Below, in pieces: positions 26,121 through 34,688 of a stretch of 64,000 nucleotides of DNA. Within the stretch, counting starts at the first letter, position 1; every line of letters begins with the position of its first letter. Source of the DNA: Amphritea sp. 1_MG-2023 (GTDB lineage: Bacteria; Pseudomonadota; Gammaproteobacteria; Pseudomonadales; Balneatricaceae); assembly GCF_030547545.1 (NCBI RefSeq), contig NZ_JAUOQE010000001.1, positions 62,001 through 126,000 on the forward strand. Direction: 5' to 3'. Made by a program: the position numbers and the translations under genes. A model generated the notes under the pieces. That model made no database searches and was not told the DNA's origin. It saw only the letters and a program-made list of their open reading frames with translations.

Positions 26121-27303
26121 GTGAACAAAAAGATCTGTTTTTTTATCAGCCGTTTGCGCGAACGACTCTGGGTAAAACCCTTAGTAAGCAGCCTGCTATC
26201 CATTGCTGTAGCCCTGTTCGCGCGTATCGCAGATAGCTATTATCCGCATGCAGCGGTCATCAGGCTGAGCAGTGACTCATTGGAAACCTTATTAACTATC
26301 ATATCGGCAAGCATGCTGGTGATGGCGGTATTTGCTGTCGGCTCAATGCTCTCAGCTTACGCCTCTGTCAGCAGTGCGGCAACGCCGAGAGCTTTTGCCA
26401 TTGTGATTACCGATGATGTATCACAATATGCTTTATCTGTTTTTGTCGGCGCCTTCATCTTCAGTATTATCGGGCTGGTTGGTTTGATGAACGGGTTTTA
26501 TCAAGATACCGGTCGACTTGTGTTATTTTTAATAACCATGCTGGTTTTTATTATCGTTATTCTCAGCTTTGTTCGCTGGGTTGATAATATCGCTCGACTC
26601 GGCAGTCTCGGGAATACAATTGCCAAGGTTGAAGCCGTTGCTCTGACGGCTTTAATGCGTAACCGAAAGCTCCCGAGACATGGCGGTATCAAAAGCCCGG
26701 ACAAGGTGACCGGCAGAGTGCTTTACGCGGATACTGTAGGTTATTTGCAACGCGTTGATATGAGACAGCTGCAAGCCACTGCTGAAGCGTATCAGTTGAT
26801 CGTCAATGTAAAGGCTATGGTTGGTGCCCGGTGAACCATTAGCCTATTTGATAGGTGATACTAGCGACGCTAATACTGACTTGCCGGACAATGAAATCAG
26901 GCGTGCATTTGTCATTGGTAACCAGCGCACTTTTGATGAAGACCCGCGTTTTGGATTAGTGGTTTTATCCGAGATTGCTAGCCGTGCATTATCTCCAGCA
27001 GTCAATGACCCAGGCACCGCGATGGATATTATTGGCTCGTTGGTACGTCTGTTTAATAACTGGGCAGACACGCCGATAGCGGAAGATACAACCGTGGTGC
27101 AGTTTGATCGTATCGCGATGCCTGAATTACTACTTGACGATATGTTTGACGATGCATTCAATGCGATCGCCCGAGACGGGGCCGGCGTCATTGAAGTGAT
27201 GCTGAGGTTGCAGAAGGCCCTTCAGTCTTTAGGAACGATTGATGACGCCTTTGCGCGGGCGGCTGCTCGCCATATCAAGATTACCTATCGATACGCCGAG
27301 TAA
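26121..27303 (+). pseudogene. DUF2254 membrane protein, interrupted by a frameshift
   Basis: Two adjacent ORFs, 26121-26834 (237 residues, GTG start) and 26821-27303 (160 residues), in different frames, together match one DUF2254 membrane protein of the normal ~400-430 residues. The first part has membrane helices up to about residue 155 and ends 'VNVKAMVGAR' then TGA. The second resumes with 'LVPGEPLAYLIGD', 'RTFDEDPRFGLVVLSEIASRALSPAVNDPGTAMDII', which is the conserved second half. The break is near 26820. It could be a real inactivation or a sequencing error; no slippery run is evident, so programmed shifting is unlikely. Function of the family is unknown. Confidence 0.85.
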
Positions 27304-27531
27304 GGCTTGATCTTGCCGGAGGAACTCAAGCTACTAAAGGGGAAAGGGCAAAACTGATATCGATTCACGTTGAGTTTACACCAAGAGCTGGCCGCTTCGT
27401 ATCGCTGAGTCCGGCTAAACACCTGTTGGCGGGCACCGATGAATACTAGCTCACTGTGGCCTGTGCAACGATCTGTCCGGCAATATCGATTTCTATGATG
27501 CTCTAAACATAACACGTCAACGTTGGATCTA

Positions 27532-28617
27532 ATGATGCTCACAGTGCTTATTTGTTTAACCTTGTTACTTATTTTAGCGACACTGCTGCCGTTATCGCGA
27601 CATCCACATTGGATCGTCAGGGGAATGGATTTTCCCCGTTTACAAATTGCTGTAATTGCCGCTGTTTTATTACTCGCCGATTTAATTTTTCTCGATCTTC
27701 AAGCGCTAATCGCATGGGCACTCATCAGCGCAACAACGCTATGCTTGCTGTGGCAATTATGGTGGATATTGCCCTATACGCCTTGCTGGCCTAAGGAAGT
27801 AAAAACGGCCACAGAAAGCAGCCAGGAGCGGCAGATCAGTATTCTCACCTCGAATGTGCTCACACCGAACCGTAACGCCGATGCCCTGATCAAGCTGATC
27901 CAACAGCATCAGCCTGATATTCTCGTGACACTGGAATCGGATCAGTGGTGGGAAGATCAACTTAATGCACTCGATACAGATATGCCCTTTAGCGTCAAAT
28001 GCCCCTTAGATAACCTGTATGGCATGCATGTCTATTCAAAGCTGCCCCTAGAGGAGCCAGAGATCTGCTACCTCGTCGAGCAAGACGTACCATCGATACA
28101 CGCATCGGTGGTGTTGAAAACGGGCGATAAGGTTCGTGTACATTTTATCCATCCAGCACCACCGAGCCCAACTGAAAATCCTGAGTCGGCAGAGCGAGAT
28201 GCCGAGCTAATCGTGGTGGCTAAGAGTGTCGTCGATAGCGATCAACCGATCATTGTGACTGGCGATCTTAACGATGTTGCTTGGTCTGCCACAACCCGCC
28301 TTTTCCGTAAAATCAGTGGCTTATTAGACCCACGCGTGGGCAGAGGAATATACAACACCTTTCATGTTGACTATCCCTTTCTGCGCTGGCCTTTGGATCA
28401 TCTGTTTCATAGCCGGCATTTTGTATTAATATCGATACAACGCCTACCTTCCATAGGGTCGGATCACTTCTCCCTATTCACGAAGCTGCTATTCATGCCT
28501 CAGCATGGTGAGGATCAAGCAGGCTTAGAGGCCGATGATGCAGACCATGAATGGTCAGAAGAGATTGTTGAAAAGCAGAACGTCAGTCAACACGATGTGC
28601 CTGAGCCGGGTAGATAA
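27532..28617 (+). CDS. Endonuclease/exonuclease/phosphatase (EEP) family membrane protein
   Basis: A 361-residue protein. Two or three hydrophobic helices fill residues 1-80, then an EEP fold domain follows from 'ISILTSNVLTPNRNADALI', with 'LVTLESDQWW', 'VTGDLNDVAWSATT' and the catalytic 'GSDHFSL' near the C-terminus. EEP domains cut phosphodiesters (nucleic acids, sphingomyelin, inositol phosphates); the substrate here is unknown. The domain likely sits outside or inside the inner membrane depending on topology. I use ATG 27532 rather than a TTG at 27523. No operon partner is obvious; the DUF2254 gene ends 228 bases upstream. Confidence 0.85.
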   Translation: MMLTVLICLTLLLILATLLPLSRHPHWIVRGMDFPRLQIAVIAAVLLLADLIFLDLQALIAWALISATTLCLLWQLWWILPYTPCWPKEVKTATESSQERQISILTSNVLTPNRNADALIKLIQQHQPDILVTLESDQWWEDQLNALDTDMPFSVKCPLDNLYGMHVYSKLPLEEPEICYLVEQDVPSIHASVVLKTGDKVRVHFIHPAPPSPTENPESAERDAELIVVAKSVVDSDQPIIVTGDLNDVAWSATTRLFRKISGLLDPRVGRGIYNTFHVDYPFLRWPLDHLFHSRHFVLISIQRLPSIGSDHFSLFTKLLFMPQHGEDQAGLEADDADHEWSEEIVEKQNVSQHDVPEPGR

Positions 28618-28996
28618 GTGCGAATACAGCCCCGCCCCTAATCTGTCGTTTTTGCGCGAACGAATAACACCCATTATAAAAAAGTACAGTAAACCGTTGC
28701 CAAAGACGCCGCCCCCTGCCATCTTCGGTCTACTCACCTACCCCTTCTTAACGCTGAGCACAATAGTCTTTCTCTAGCATAACAAACAGCTTTGGGCTGA
28801 CTGCTTAAGGGTGGTTTCATCTATCAGATATCGTACGGTGTCTGCAACGTGAATACGCAAGTAATGAACTACGTTGCGGGAGTGCTGTGAATAAGCTGAT
28901 GATCTAGCGACGTATTCCGCCTTATAACCCACTTCGGCGCACAACAGAAGCAACTAGAATAATCGTGTGAAAAATGAGAACAAAAGATGCGGTATT
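28618..28996. other. 379-bp intergenic region without a gene
   Basis: No credible coding sequence is seen on either strand. An overlapping frame (28535-28777) has no ribosome-binding site and no recognisable protein. The region lies downstream of both the EEP gene and the minus-strand SRP RNA gene. Confidence 0.5.
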
Positions 28997-29110
28997 GGGT
29001 GGTAGCCCCACCAGCCACATCCCGGCACACGAATCCACCGCTGTGGCTGCTCCCTTCCGGGCCTGACCAGATTCACGGTTTATCGTTGCGGGAGGACCAA
29101 TGGAGCCACC
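28997..29110 (-). ncRNA. ffs: 4.5S RNA of the signal recognition particle
   Basis: About 114 nt, recognised directly by the SRP RNA core read on the minus strand: 'CTCCCGCAACG', then 'GGTCAGGCCCGGAAGG' and 'GAGCAGCC', then 'GTGTGCCGGGATGT'. The ends pair (GGTGGCTCC start, TGGGGCTACCACC end) to close the rod. This RNA binds Ffh and directs membrane proteins to FtsY and SecYEG. The exact processed ends are estimated from pairing. A promoter with a GC-rich discriminator lies about 45 bases upstream. Confidence 0.97.
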
Positions 29111-29119
29111 ATAACGTGA

Positions 29120-29181
29120 CCAACGAAGGTCGTCTCGAACGAGACAGGCGCGCAGTATAACAGCCTATCTCAAAGATGCAA
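29120..29181 (-). promoter_or_regulatory. Promoter and structured leader of the 4.5S RNA
   Basis: On the minus strand TTGCAT (29181-29176) and TATACT (29159-29154) are spaced by 16 bases, followed by a GC-rich discriminator, as in stable-RNA promoters. The leader between the promoter and the mature RNA contains a GTCTCG-TT-CGAGAC hairpin (near 29131-29144), which would have to be processed away, probably by RNase P. Confidence 0.65.
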
Positions 29182-29684
29182 ATCGGATTACACGCTTAAC
29201 AGAAACGAATCGCCCTTAATTGTTATATTTGCTCAGAAAACAATCACCACACAGCGTGTATAAACGCTTTGAATATGGGAAGTAGCGGTAACGAACGCGA
29301 TAACATTCGGTGCAGATCATGAGCTACTTAAGCCGTGAATAAATGCATTCGGCGGCGCGCCAATCATCTGATGAGCTGTAACCGAGTTAATACCCCGCAT
29401 CTACAGCCAAGCGCCAAGGCTCGACATGAATAGCATCAGTGACATTATTGATGTTATGCCGGGTTTATCGGCTAGAGGGTACGGATCAGTGATTGCCTCG
29501 CATGTCGCGCCCCGTAAGGCACGCAAACGCTCGTAATAAAAGTGCCTATGCCGTCCGCTTATGCTAAAACTAACAGTCAGCAGCGTATTCCTAGAGGAGA
29601 TGGATGCAAGCATCATGAATAGCAATCCGTGCGCAAATTATCAGACTCAAACCGGTAGCGCAGCTCAAAATACACAGGAACATT
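29182..29684. other. 503-bp intergenic region without a recognisable gene
   Basis: Between the 4.5S RNA promoter and the retropepsin-like gene there is no convincing ORF. A 74-codon minus-strand frame (29401-29625) and a 37-codon plus-strand frame from 29427 lack ribosome-binding sites and known motifs. It may hold decayed coding sequence, but nothing can be identified. Confidence 0.45.
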
Positions 29685-30188
29685 ATGCAACAGGATAGCA
29701 GCCAACGTTTTATCGCTCGCCTCTTTGCTCACCTGACGTGGATAATCATACTGGGATTGTTTTATCTGTTTTTTCAAGATAAATGGCAACAACAGCATGA
29801 CCCAAATCATCATGTGATGACGACTACCAATACCTCAGTAGTGCTGCGACGTAACCGTCAAGGACACTACATTGCTCCGGGTCGCATCAACGGTTTGCCG
29901 GTACGCTTTTTACTCGATACCGGTGCAACGGATATCAGTATTCCAGGCGATTTAGCTGATACTCTGAAGCTCACCGCCGGCCGCGCATCCTATGCCCGCA
30001 CCGCGAATGGCACGATTAAGGTTTATGCCACTCAACTCGACTCCGTTGCGCTTGGGGGGCTATCATTGCAACAGGTGTCTGCCCATATCAATCCACATAT
30101 GCAGGGTGATACCGTATTACTGGGGATGAGCTTTTTACAACATCTCGAATTGATTCAAAAAGGCGATACATTGACACTCAAGCCCTAA
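29685..30188 (+). CDS. Retropepsin-like aspartic protease (TIGR02281 type)
   Basis: A 167-residue protein with one N-terminal membrane helix (about residues 15-31) and a clan AA aspartic protease domain. The catalytic motif is DTGAT with D78 in 'VRFLLDTGATDISIPGDLA'; the flap-side 'RTANGTIKVY' and the later 'LLGMSFLQHLEL' are typical. Such proteins work as homodimers, so a single aspartate per chain is expected. The protease faces the periplasm if the helix is a standard signal anchor. The TAA stop lies inside the CTAA target-site duplication of a MITE, so the element abuts the gene's end. The physiological substrate is unknown. Confidence 0.9.
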   Translation: MQQDSSQRFIARLFAHLTWIIILGLFYLFFQDKWQQQHDPNHHVMTTTNTSVVLRRNRQGHYIAPGRINGLPVRFLLDTGATDISIPGDLADTLKLTAGRASYARTANGTIKVYATQLDSVALGGLSLQQVSAHINPHMQGDTVLLGMSFLQHLELIQKGDTLTLKP

Positions 30189-30255
30189 GGAAGGTGCGAA
30201 TAAGTCCGTTATGTTCTCGGCGGACAGAGACGTCATTGACTTAATCGCACCTTTC
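30189..30255 (+). mobile_element. IS5-type MITE, internally deleted copy 3
   Basis: A 67-bp element starting GGAAGGTGCGAATAAGTC and ending GACTTAaTCGCACCTTtC (two changes), flanked by CTAA (30185-30188, 30256-30259). Its internal deletion differs from that of copy 2: the sequence after 'GTTCTCGGCGGAC' jumps to 'AGAGACGTCATTGAC'. The left duplication contains the stop codon of the upstream protease gene, so the element may serve as that gene's 3' hairpin. The remaining 255 bases to the next gene hold no other feature. Confidence 0.88.
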
Positions 30256-30510
30256 CTAATCATTGCTTTATTAGCCACTCTTTTTGCAGGACGTGTTGCG
30301 CCACAGCGATCATTATCTTAAAATATTGGCCTAATTCGTTTTTATACATTCTTTCAACATCAAGAGAAGGGCTGACGTCCTCGCCAACCTGCCTGCCTGG
30401 GTAAGGTGGTTGTTTTGCTGCTGATTATCGCAAAACGATGTGGTCATTACCGACAAAATCAGGTAACCCCCACGCACAACGTCAGCTCTCATGTAAATGG
30501 GAGCAGATCC

Positions 30511-30840
30511 ATGTTTGAAGCACATATTTATACAGAAGCCGGCAATCCCGACGCAGGTTTGAATCATCAGTCGGTCAAACCGAATACATCAGCAAACTGT
30601 TGGCATACCCGCTATCAGTGCAATGTTCGCTACTGGCTGGCTGAAGGTAAACGGCAAACACGAGCGACATTATTTCTCTACATCGAATACTACAACAGAG
30701 ATAATAGTCACGGGTATAAGCTCATTGAGATACCACAAAGCACGTTAACGGTTGATCAAGCTCAGCGTATTATTTCGCAAACACAGCTTAGCCCACAACT
30801 CGATCCCATCAAAACAGAGCAATGGTGTAAGACACTTTAA
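30511..30840 (+). CDS. Hypothetical 109-residue protein
   Basis: I do not recognise this protein. The chosen ATG (30511) has GGGAG seven bases upstream; an earlier ATG at 30406 would add an unrelated N-terminus and lacks a good ribosome-binding site. The body includes 'CWHTRYQCNVRYWLAEGKRQTRATLFLYIEYYNRDN', a probable beta-rich cytoplasmic domain, and 'IPQSTLTVDQAQRIISQTQL', probably a helix. No signal peptide or membrane segment is seen. There are three cysteines. It stands alone between the MITE and the K+ channel gene. Confidence 0.55.
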   Translation: MFEAHIYTEAGNPDAGLNHQSVKPNTSANCWHTRYQCNVRYWLAEGKRQTRATLFLYIEYYNRDNSHGYKLIEIPQSTLTVDQAQRIISQTQLSPQLDPIKTEQWCKTL

Positions 30841-31025
30841 CCGCGCTATCCCTAACGCTGCCTGATCAGCTCAGCAGGCAGCCTCTCGTTCACAATGTCA
30901 TCATCGCATCGGGTTAATTGCTCAACCCTGAGTGACACCCGTTCTCATGCGCCAAAAAATGATCTTATAATCCCCCCCTTTTACCGATACTATGAATTAT
31001 TCGCTCAGCAATCATCAGGTTAGTC

Positions 31026-32054
31026 ATGCACGCTCTACGTAAACTGACATACGAAACTCTTGAGACCGGTAAAAATCATCATGGCTATGGAAATCTCATT
31101 CAGATTTTCCTGATTGTGCTGATATCACTCAACGTCCTCTGCGTCATTTTAGAAACGATGCCCAGCAATAATATCGAAGAACAATACTGGTTTACTCAGT
31201 TTGAGATCTTTTCGGTCATCGTCTTCAGTATTGAATATCTGGCCCGCGTATGGAGTAGTATCGAAAATGAAAAGATAAAAAAAGCTCACCCATTGTGGAG
31301 CCGACTACGCTATATGCTGACCCCGCTGGCACTGATCGATCTATTAGTCATTCTGCCGTTTTACCTCAGCATGATGATGGTGGTTGATCTACGTTTTATG
31401 CGGGTATTACGTTTACTGCGGGTCTTTAAGCTAACCCGCTACTCCGCCTCGATGGCCCTGTTATTACAGGTGTTACGGCGTGAAGCTCGCTCCATCGGCG
31501 CAGCTCTATTTGTGATTTTAATGCTAATGATTTTGGCTTCTAGCCTTATGTATTATGCAGAACACCAAGCTCAGCCCGATGTGTTTAGCAGCATTCCAGC
31601 CGCGATGTGGTGGGCGATTGTCACCATGACTACCCTCGGCTATGGCGATGTCATTCCCGTCACCGTGCTGGGTAAAGTGCTCGCCTCGATTATCAGCATC
31701 ATGAGCTTAGGTATCGTCGCTCTCCCTGCCGGTATCCTCGCCTCAGGCTTTAACGAAGCCGTCCGTGAGCGTCGTACCACCTATGAAAAAATGGTTCATA
31801 TGGCCATTCAGGATGGTCGTATTGATACCATCGAGCAAAAGGCTCTCAATCAGATGCGTGAAACGCTGGGGATTAGCAAAGAGGATGCTGCCAACATCCT
31901 CCATGCCAGCCTTAACCGAAATATGGAAAAAGATCTCGAGCGCGATATGGGCCGGTTACGCAATGAGATCGATTCGGTACTGCATGATCGCTGCCCTCAC
32001 TGCAATTACCACGTCAAATGGCTTAAACGCGACAACAAAAGAAAGGATCGTTAA
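31026..32054 (+). CDS. Voltage-gated-type potassium channel
   Basis: A 342-residue inner-membrane K+ channel with six helices. The S4-like segment is 'RFMRVLRLLRVFKLTRYS' (about residues 118-135), with regularly spaced arginines. The selectivity filter is TLGYGD in 'TMTTLGYGDVIPVT' (about residues 198-203), and S6 is followed by 'LPAGILASGFNEAVRERR'. The cytoplasmic C-terminus is helical and ends near 'CPHCNYH', a possible metal-binding CxxC/H site. It resembles KvAP and other bacterial Kv-like channels. The ATG has only a weak ribosome-binding sequence. The stop codon falls inside a threefold 14-bp tandem repeat. Confidence 0.93.
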   Translation: MHALRKLTYETLETGKNHHGYGNLIQIFLIVLISLNVLCVILETMPSNNIEEQYWFTQFEIFSVIVFSIEYLARVWSSIENEKIKKAHPLWSRLRYMLTPLALIDLLVILPFYLSMMMVVDLRFMRVLRLLRVFKLTRYSASMALLLQVLRREARSIGAALFVILMLMILASSLMYYAEHQAQPDVFSSIPAAMWWAIVTMTTLGYGDVIPVTVLGKVLASIISIMSLGIVALPAGILASGFNEAVRERRTTYEKMVHMAIQDGRIDTIEQKALNQMRETLGISKEDAANILHASLNRNMEKDLERDMGRLRNEIDSVLHDRCPHCNYHVKWLKRDNKRKDR

Positions 32055-32081
32055 GAAAGGATCGTTAAGAAAGGATCCTTA
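32040..32081 (+). repeat. Three tandem copies of a 14-bp unit
   Basis: AGAAAGGATCGTTA occurs at 32040-32053 and 32054-32067, and AGAAAGGATCCTTA at 32068-32081. The first copy contains the end of the K+ channel coding sequence, including most of its TAA, so the copies after it repeat the channel's last codons in the untranslated region. This suggests replication slippage. Confidence 0.9.
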
Positions 32082-32128
32082 AACAACAACGCGAATCACT
32101 GCTGCTTTATCGCCACGGTTTGCACACG

Positions 32129-32668
32129 CTAGCCGTTAAACTCGCTATCATGCAACCATGCGGCATGCTTGGGTGCTTTCTTGGTGCGCGACCATTCTTC
32201 CAACATTAATGGCGCTACTCTTTTTAATTCAGCCATCTGTGCAGCAGTGCCTTTGACGCAAGTTAGTTCGAGACGATGCCCATTTGGATCGAAAAAATAG
32301 ATCGAGCGAATAATGCCATGCTCTGTCGGGCCGACAACATCAATCCCTTTTGCTTCAATTTCGGCTTTTGCCGCCATCAATGCAGCGTCATCTTTGACGC
32401 GAAAAGCGATATGTTGCACCCAGCTAGGCGTGTTGCGATCACGATCCATCTTCGGCTTCGTCGGCAGTTCAAAAAAAGCCAAAATATTGCCATTACCGGC
32501 ATCCAGAAATAGATGCATATAAGGATCAGGCTCTTTGGTCGAGGGCACAAGGTCTTCTGCTATCGCAACCTGAAACTCCATATTCAAAACATTTTGATAA
32601 AACTCCACCGTCTCCTTGGCATCATTGCAACGATAAGCGACGTGATGAATCTGTTCAATTTCAATCAT
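32129..32668 (-). CDS. VOC (glyoxalase/dioxygenase) family protein
   Basis: A 179-residue protein with two paired beta-alpha-beta-beta-beta modules typical of the vicinal oxygen chelate fold. Likely metal ligands are H9, E67, H86 and E134 ('IHHVAYR', 'FFEL', 'VQHIAF', 'GHRLEL'). The fold covers glyoxalase I, extradiol dioxygenases and antibiotic-resistance proteins, and I cannot pick the substrate. The C-terminal ~40 residues are helical and end 'SEFNG'. The ATG is at 32668. It converges with the K+ channel gene and stands alone. Confidence 0.88.
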   Translation of the reverse strand: MIEIEQIHHVAYRCNDAKETVEFYQNVLNMEFQVAIAEDLVPSTKEPDPYMHLFLDAGNGNILAFFELPTKPKMDRDRNTPSWVQHIAFRVKDDAALMAAKAEIEAKGIDVVGPTEHGIIRSIYFFDPNGHRLELTCVKGTAAQMAELKRVAPLMLEEWSRTKKAPKHAAWLHDSEFNG

Positions 32669-33231
32669 GGACTAACCCCATATTCCTAACACTATTGTTG
32701 TTATATAACCGATATCTTACTGTTGCTATCAAAGTAGCACTTCAGACTTTGCCAAGCTATATGGGTAATCTTTATCAGCTTGATGATGAATTCACCATCA
32801 ATAATAAACTATTGTTTTAAATGGATTTTATATGAAAATAATGATTATTACGTAACAGGAATTTGTCTTTTTCGATGCTCTTTTTACGATAGTCTTTTTT
32901 ACGATAGCCTTTTAGATCGTTTGATCGAATCATCGCGCGGCTAACACCTTCTCTCAGGTAAATCGACTCCGACACCACGAAGCACTATTGATAAACACGA
33001 CTCACAAGCAAACTACTCACAAGCAATGATCGATTCCGCTCTGCAGCAGGGAACCCCCTATCAGCAATCCGATCAGCCATGGCCGCTGCATCATTTGATT
33101 CAGGCGCAATCACAACATCGACTCAGTCGCGCCCATAAACGCCTCAGCAAAGCCAAGACTGATAACAGCCGAATAATCAGCACTCATGAGTGAGATCATT
33201 CGACAGATGAGTTCTCCCGTTCAAACACAAC
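32669..33231. other. 563-bp intergenic region with short direct repeats
   Basis: The region holds two duplications: TTTTTACGATAG at 32881-32892 and 32896-32907 (15-base period), and ACTCACAAGCAA at 33000-33011 and 33015-33026 (15-base period). A Fur-like AATAAT-G-ATTATT palindrome sits at 32837-32849 without a nearby target gene. The only ORF with an ATG is 33026-33193 (separate entry). Confidence 0.5.
33026..33193 (+). CDS. Possible 55-residue hypothetical ORF
   Basis: ATG at 33026, TGA at 33191-33193. The product is Gln/His/Ser-rich ('PYQQSDQPWPLHHLIQAQSQHRLSRAHKRLSKAKTD'), basic toward the C-terminus, with no signal, helix or known domain. There is no ribosome-binding sequence, and the ATG lies within the second copy of a direct repeat. 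It may be a chance frame or the remnant of a decayed gene. Confidence 0.2.
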   Translation: MIDSALQQGTPYQQSDQPWPLHHLIQAQSQHRLSRAHKRLSKAKTDNSRIISTHE

Positions 33232-34464
33232 CTAAGCGTCGACTGATTGCGTGAGACAGGTCACAATGCTGATCTCTCCTTCGAGTGTTCGGTGAACAGG
33301 GCAACGGTCAGCGATTTCAAGTAAACGTTGACGTTGAGCAGCGGTTAATGCACCGGTGAGTGTTATGCGTCGCTCAAACTGATCAACCTTGCCCTCGCGT
33401 TGCTCACAACTAGAGCAATCTTGTGCATGAACCTTGTCATGAGTGACATCCACTTGCACATGCTCCAACGGCAGCTTTTTCTGTCGAGCGTACATTCTAA
33501 TCGTCATCGATGTACAAGCCCCTAAACCCGCCGCCATCAGTTGATAAGGGCTTAGCCCTAAGTCGTTACCACCATAGCTCATCGGCTCATCGGCGATCAG
33601 GTGATGACCTGCCGCACTAATATCCTGAGTAAAACTATCGGCGTCGGCTTCGCTGACACGGACGATACCTTCTGGCGCATGGCTATATTTCGGTAAAATG
33701 TGCACATCGATATAACGTTGCGCCCAGGTTGAAATTACTTCAGCGGCGTAATCCGCATCTTCCTGCCGACTCAACAGATGATCTGCAGAATCGAGGGTGA
33801 CAAAGCTTTTCGGGTGTTTTGCCATTTGAAAAAGCCGCCCCGCATTGTCCAGCGGAACCGTCTCATCCAACGGCGCATGCATCACCAGTAACGCTTTACG
33901 TAGTCCTTTTACCGCCCCTTCAAGGGAAGCGGAAGAGATATCTTCGAGTAACTGACGCTTAATGGTAAAGGGTCTGCCGGCCAAGCAGACATTCGCCTCA
34001 CCTTCACGACGGATGGTTTCCAATTGAGCATCAAAATGATGCAATAGATGTTGTGGGTCTGCCGGTGCACCAATCGTAACCACGGCTTTAGCTTCGGGCA
34101 CCTGAGCGGCCATCGCTAACATCGCGGCACCACCAAATGAATGCCCAATCAGTAACTGAGGCGCGCGGTAATGTTGACGCAGAAAGCTAACTGCCTGCAG
34201 CAGATCCTGCATATTTGAGCGAAAGTCGGTATTGGCAAATTCGCCCTGCGAGTGACCCAAGCCGGTAAAATCGAAGCGTAATACCGCAATCCCCAATGAC
34301 GCTAAACGCTGCGCAATACGGCGGGAGGCGGGTAAATCTTTGGAACAGGTAAAACAGTGCGCAAACAACGCATAGGCCGCCGGCTTACCCACCGGAAGAT
34401 CGAGCCTTGCGGCCAATAACGAACCATCATGCCCAGTAAATTCTAAACGCTCAGTCTGCATCAT
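33232..34464 (-). CDS. Alpha/beta hydrolase-OsmC fusion protein
   Basis: A 410-residue fusion of two domains. Residues 1-255 are an alpha/beta hydrolase: nucleophile S109 in 'GHSFGG', 'DETVPLDNAG' and a histidine in 'DSADHLLS'. Residues about 265-405 are an OsmC/Ohr-like peroxiredoxin domain with 'LGACTSMTIRMYARQKKLPLEHVQVDVTHDKVHAQDCSSC' and a second cysteine in 'ADRCPVHRTL'. OsmC-type proteins reduce organic hydroperoxides; the hydrolase may act on related esters. The fusion is known in other proteobacteria. The ATG at 34464 has AGGAGA just upstream. No neighbour explains the substrate. Confidence 0.92.
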   Translation of the reverse strand: MMQTERLEFTGHDGSLLAARLDLPVGKPAAYALFAHCFTCSKDLPASRRIAQRLASLGIAVLRFDFTGLGHSQGEFANTDFRSNMQDLLQAVSFLRQHYRAPQLLIGHSFGGAAMLAMAAQVPEAKAVVTIGAPADPQHLLHHFDAQLETIRREGEANVCLAGRPFTIKRQLLEDISSASLEGAVKGLRKALLVMHAPLDETVPLDNAGRLFQMAKHPKSFVTLDSADHLLSRQEDADYAAEVISTWAQRYIDVHILPKYSHAPEGIVRVSEADADSFTQDISAAGHHLIADEPMSYGGNDLGLSPYQLMAAGLGACTSMTIRMYARQKKLPLEHVQVDVTHDKVHAQDCSSCEQREGKVDQFERRITLTGALTAAQRQRLLEIADRCPVHRTLEGEISIVTCLTQSVDA

Positions 34465-34688
34465 ATTCTCCTGAATTGGCTTCAGTACTGAGTATTGATC
34501 AGACCGCGCTGATGAGCTATTTATTTTTGACTATAAAACAGATTGCCAGGATAAATCAGATAGCGAATCGGCCCGTGATGATCGACTCGTTATCACTCGC
34601 AATGCGATGAAAAGAATCGAAAGGCCTGATAAGCGTAAACCGCCTTAGCATCCTAACGCGGTGTTCTAACGTCGATCATTCTGTGCGT

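Noticed and set aside
27285-27542. Minus-strand 85-codon frame between the DUF2254 and EEP genes
   Set aside because: No ribosome-binding site, no domain, and it overlaps the ends of both neighbouring genes.
29401-29625. Minus-strand 74-codon frame downstream of the SRP RNA
   Set aside because: No start signal or recognisable protein; left as unassigned intergenic DNA.
32837-32849. AATAAT-G-ATTATT, a Fur-box-like palindrome
   Set aside because: It matches only part of the 19-bp consensus, lies in AT-rich DNA and has no iron-related gene next to it.
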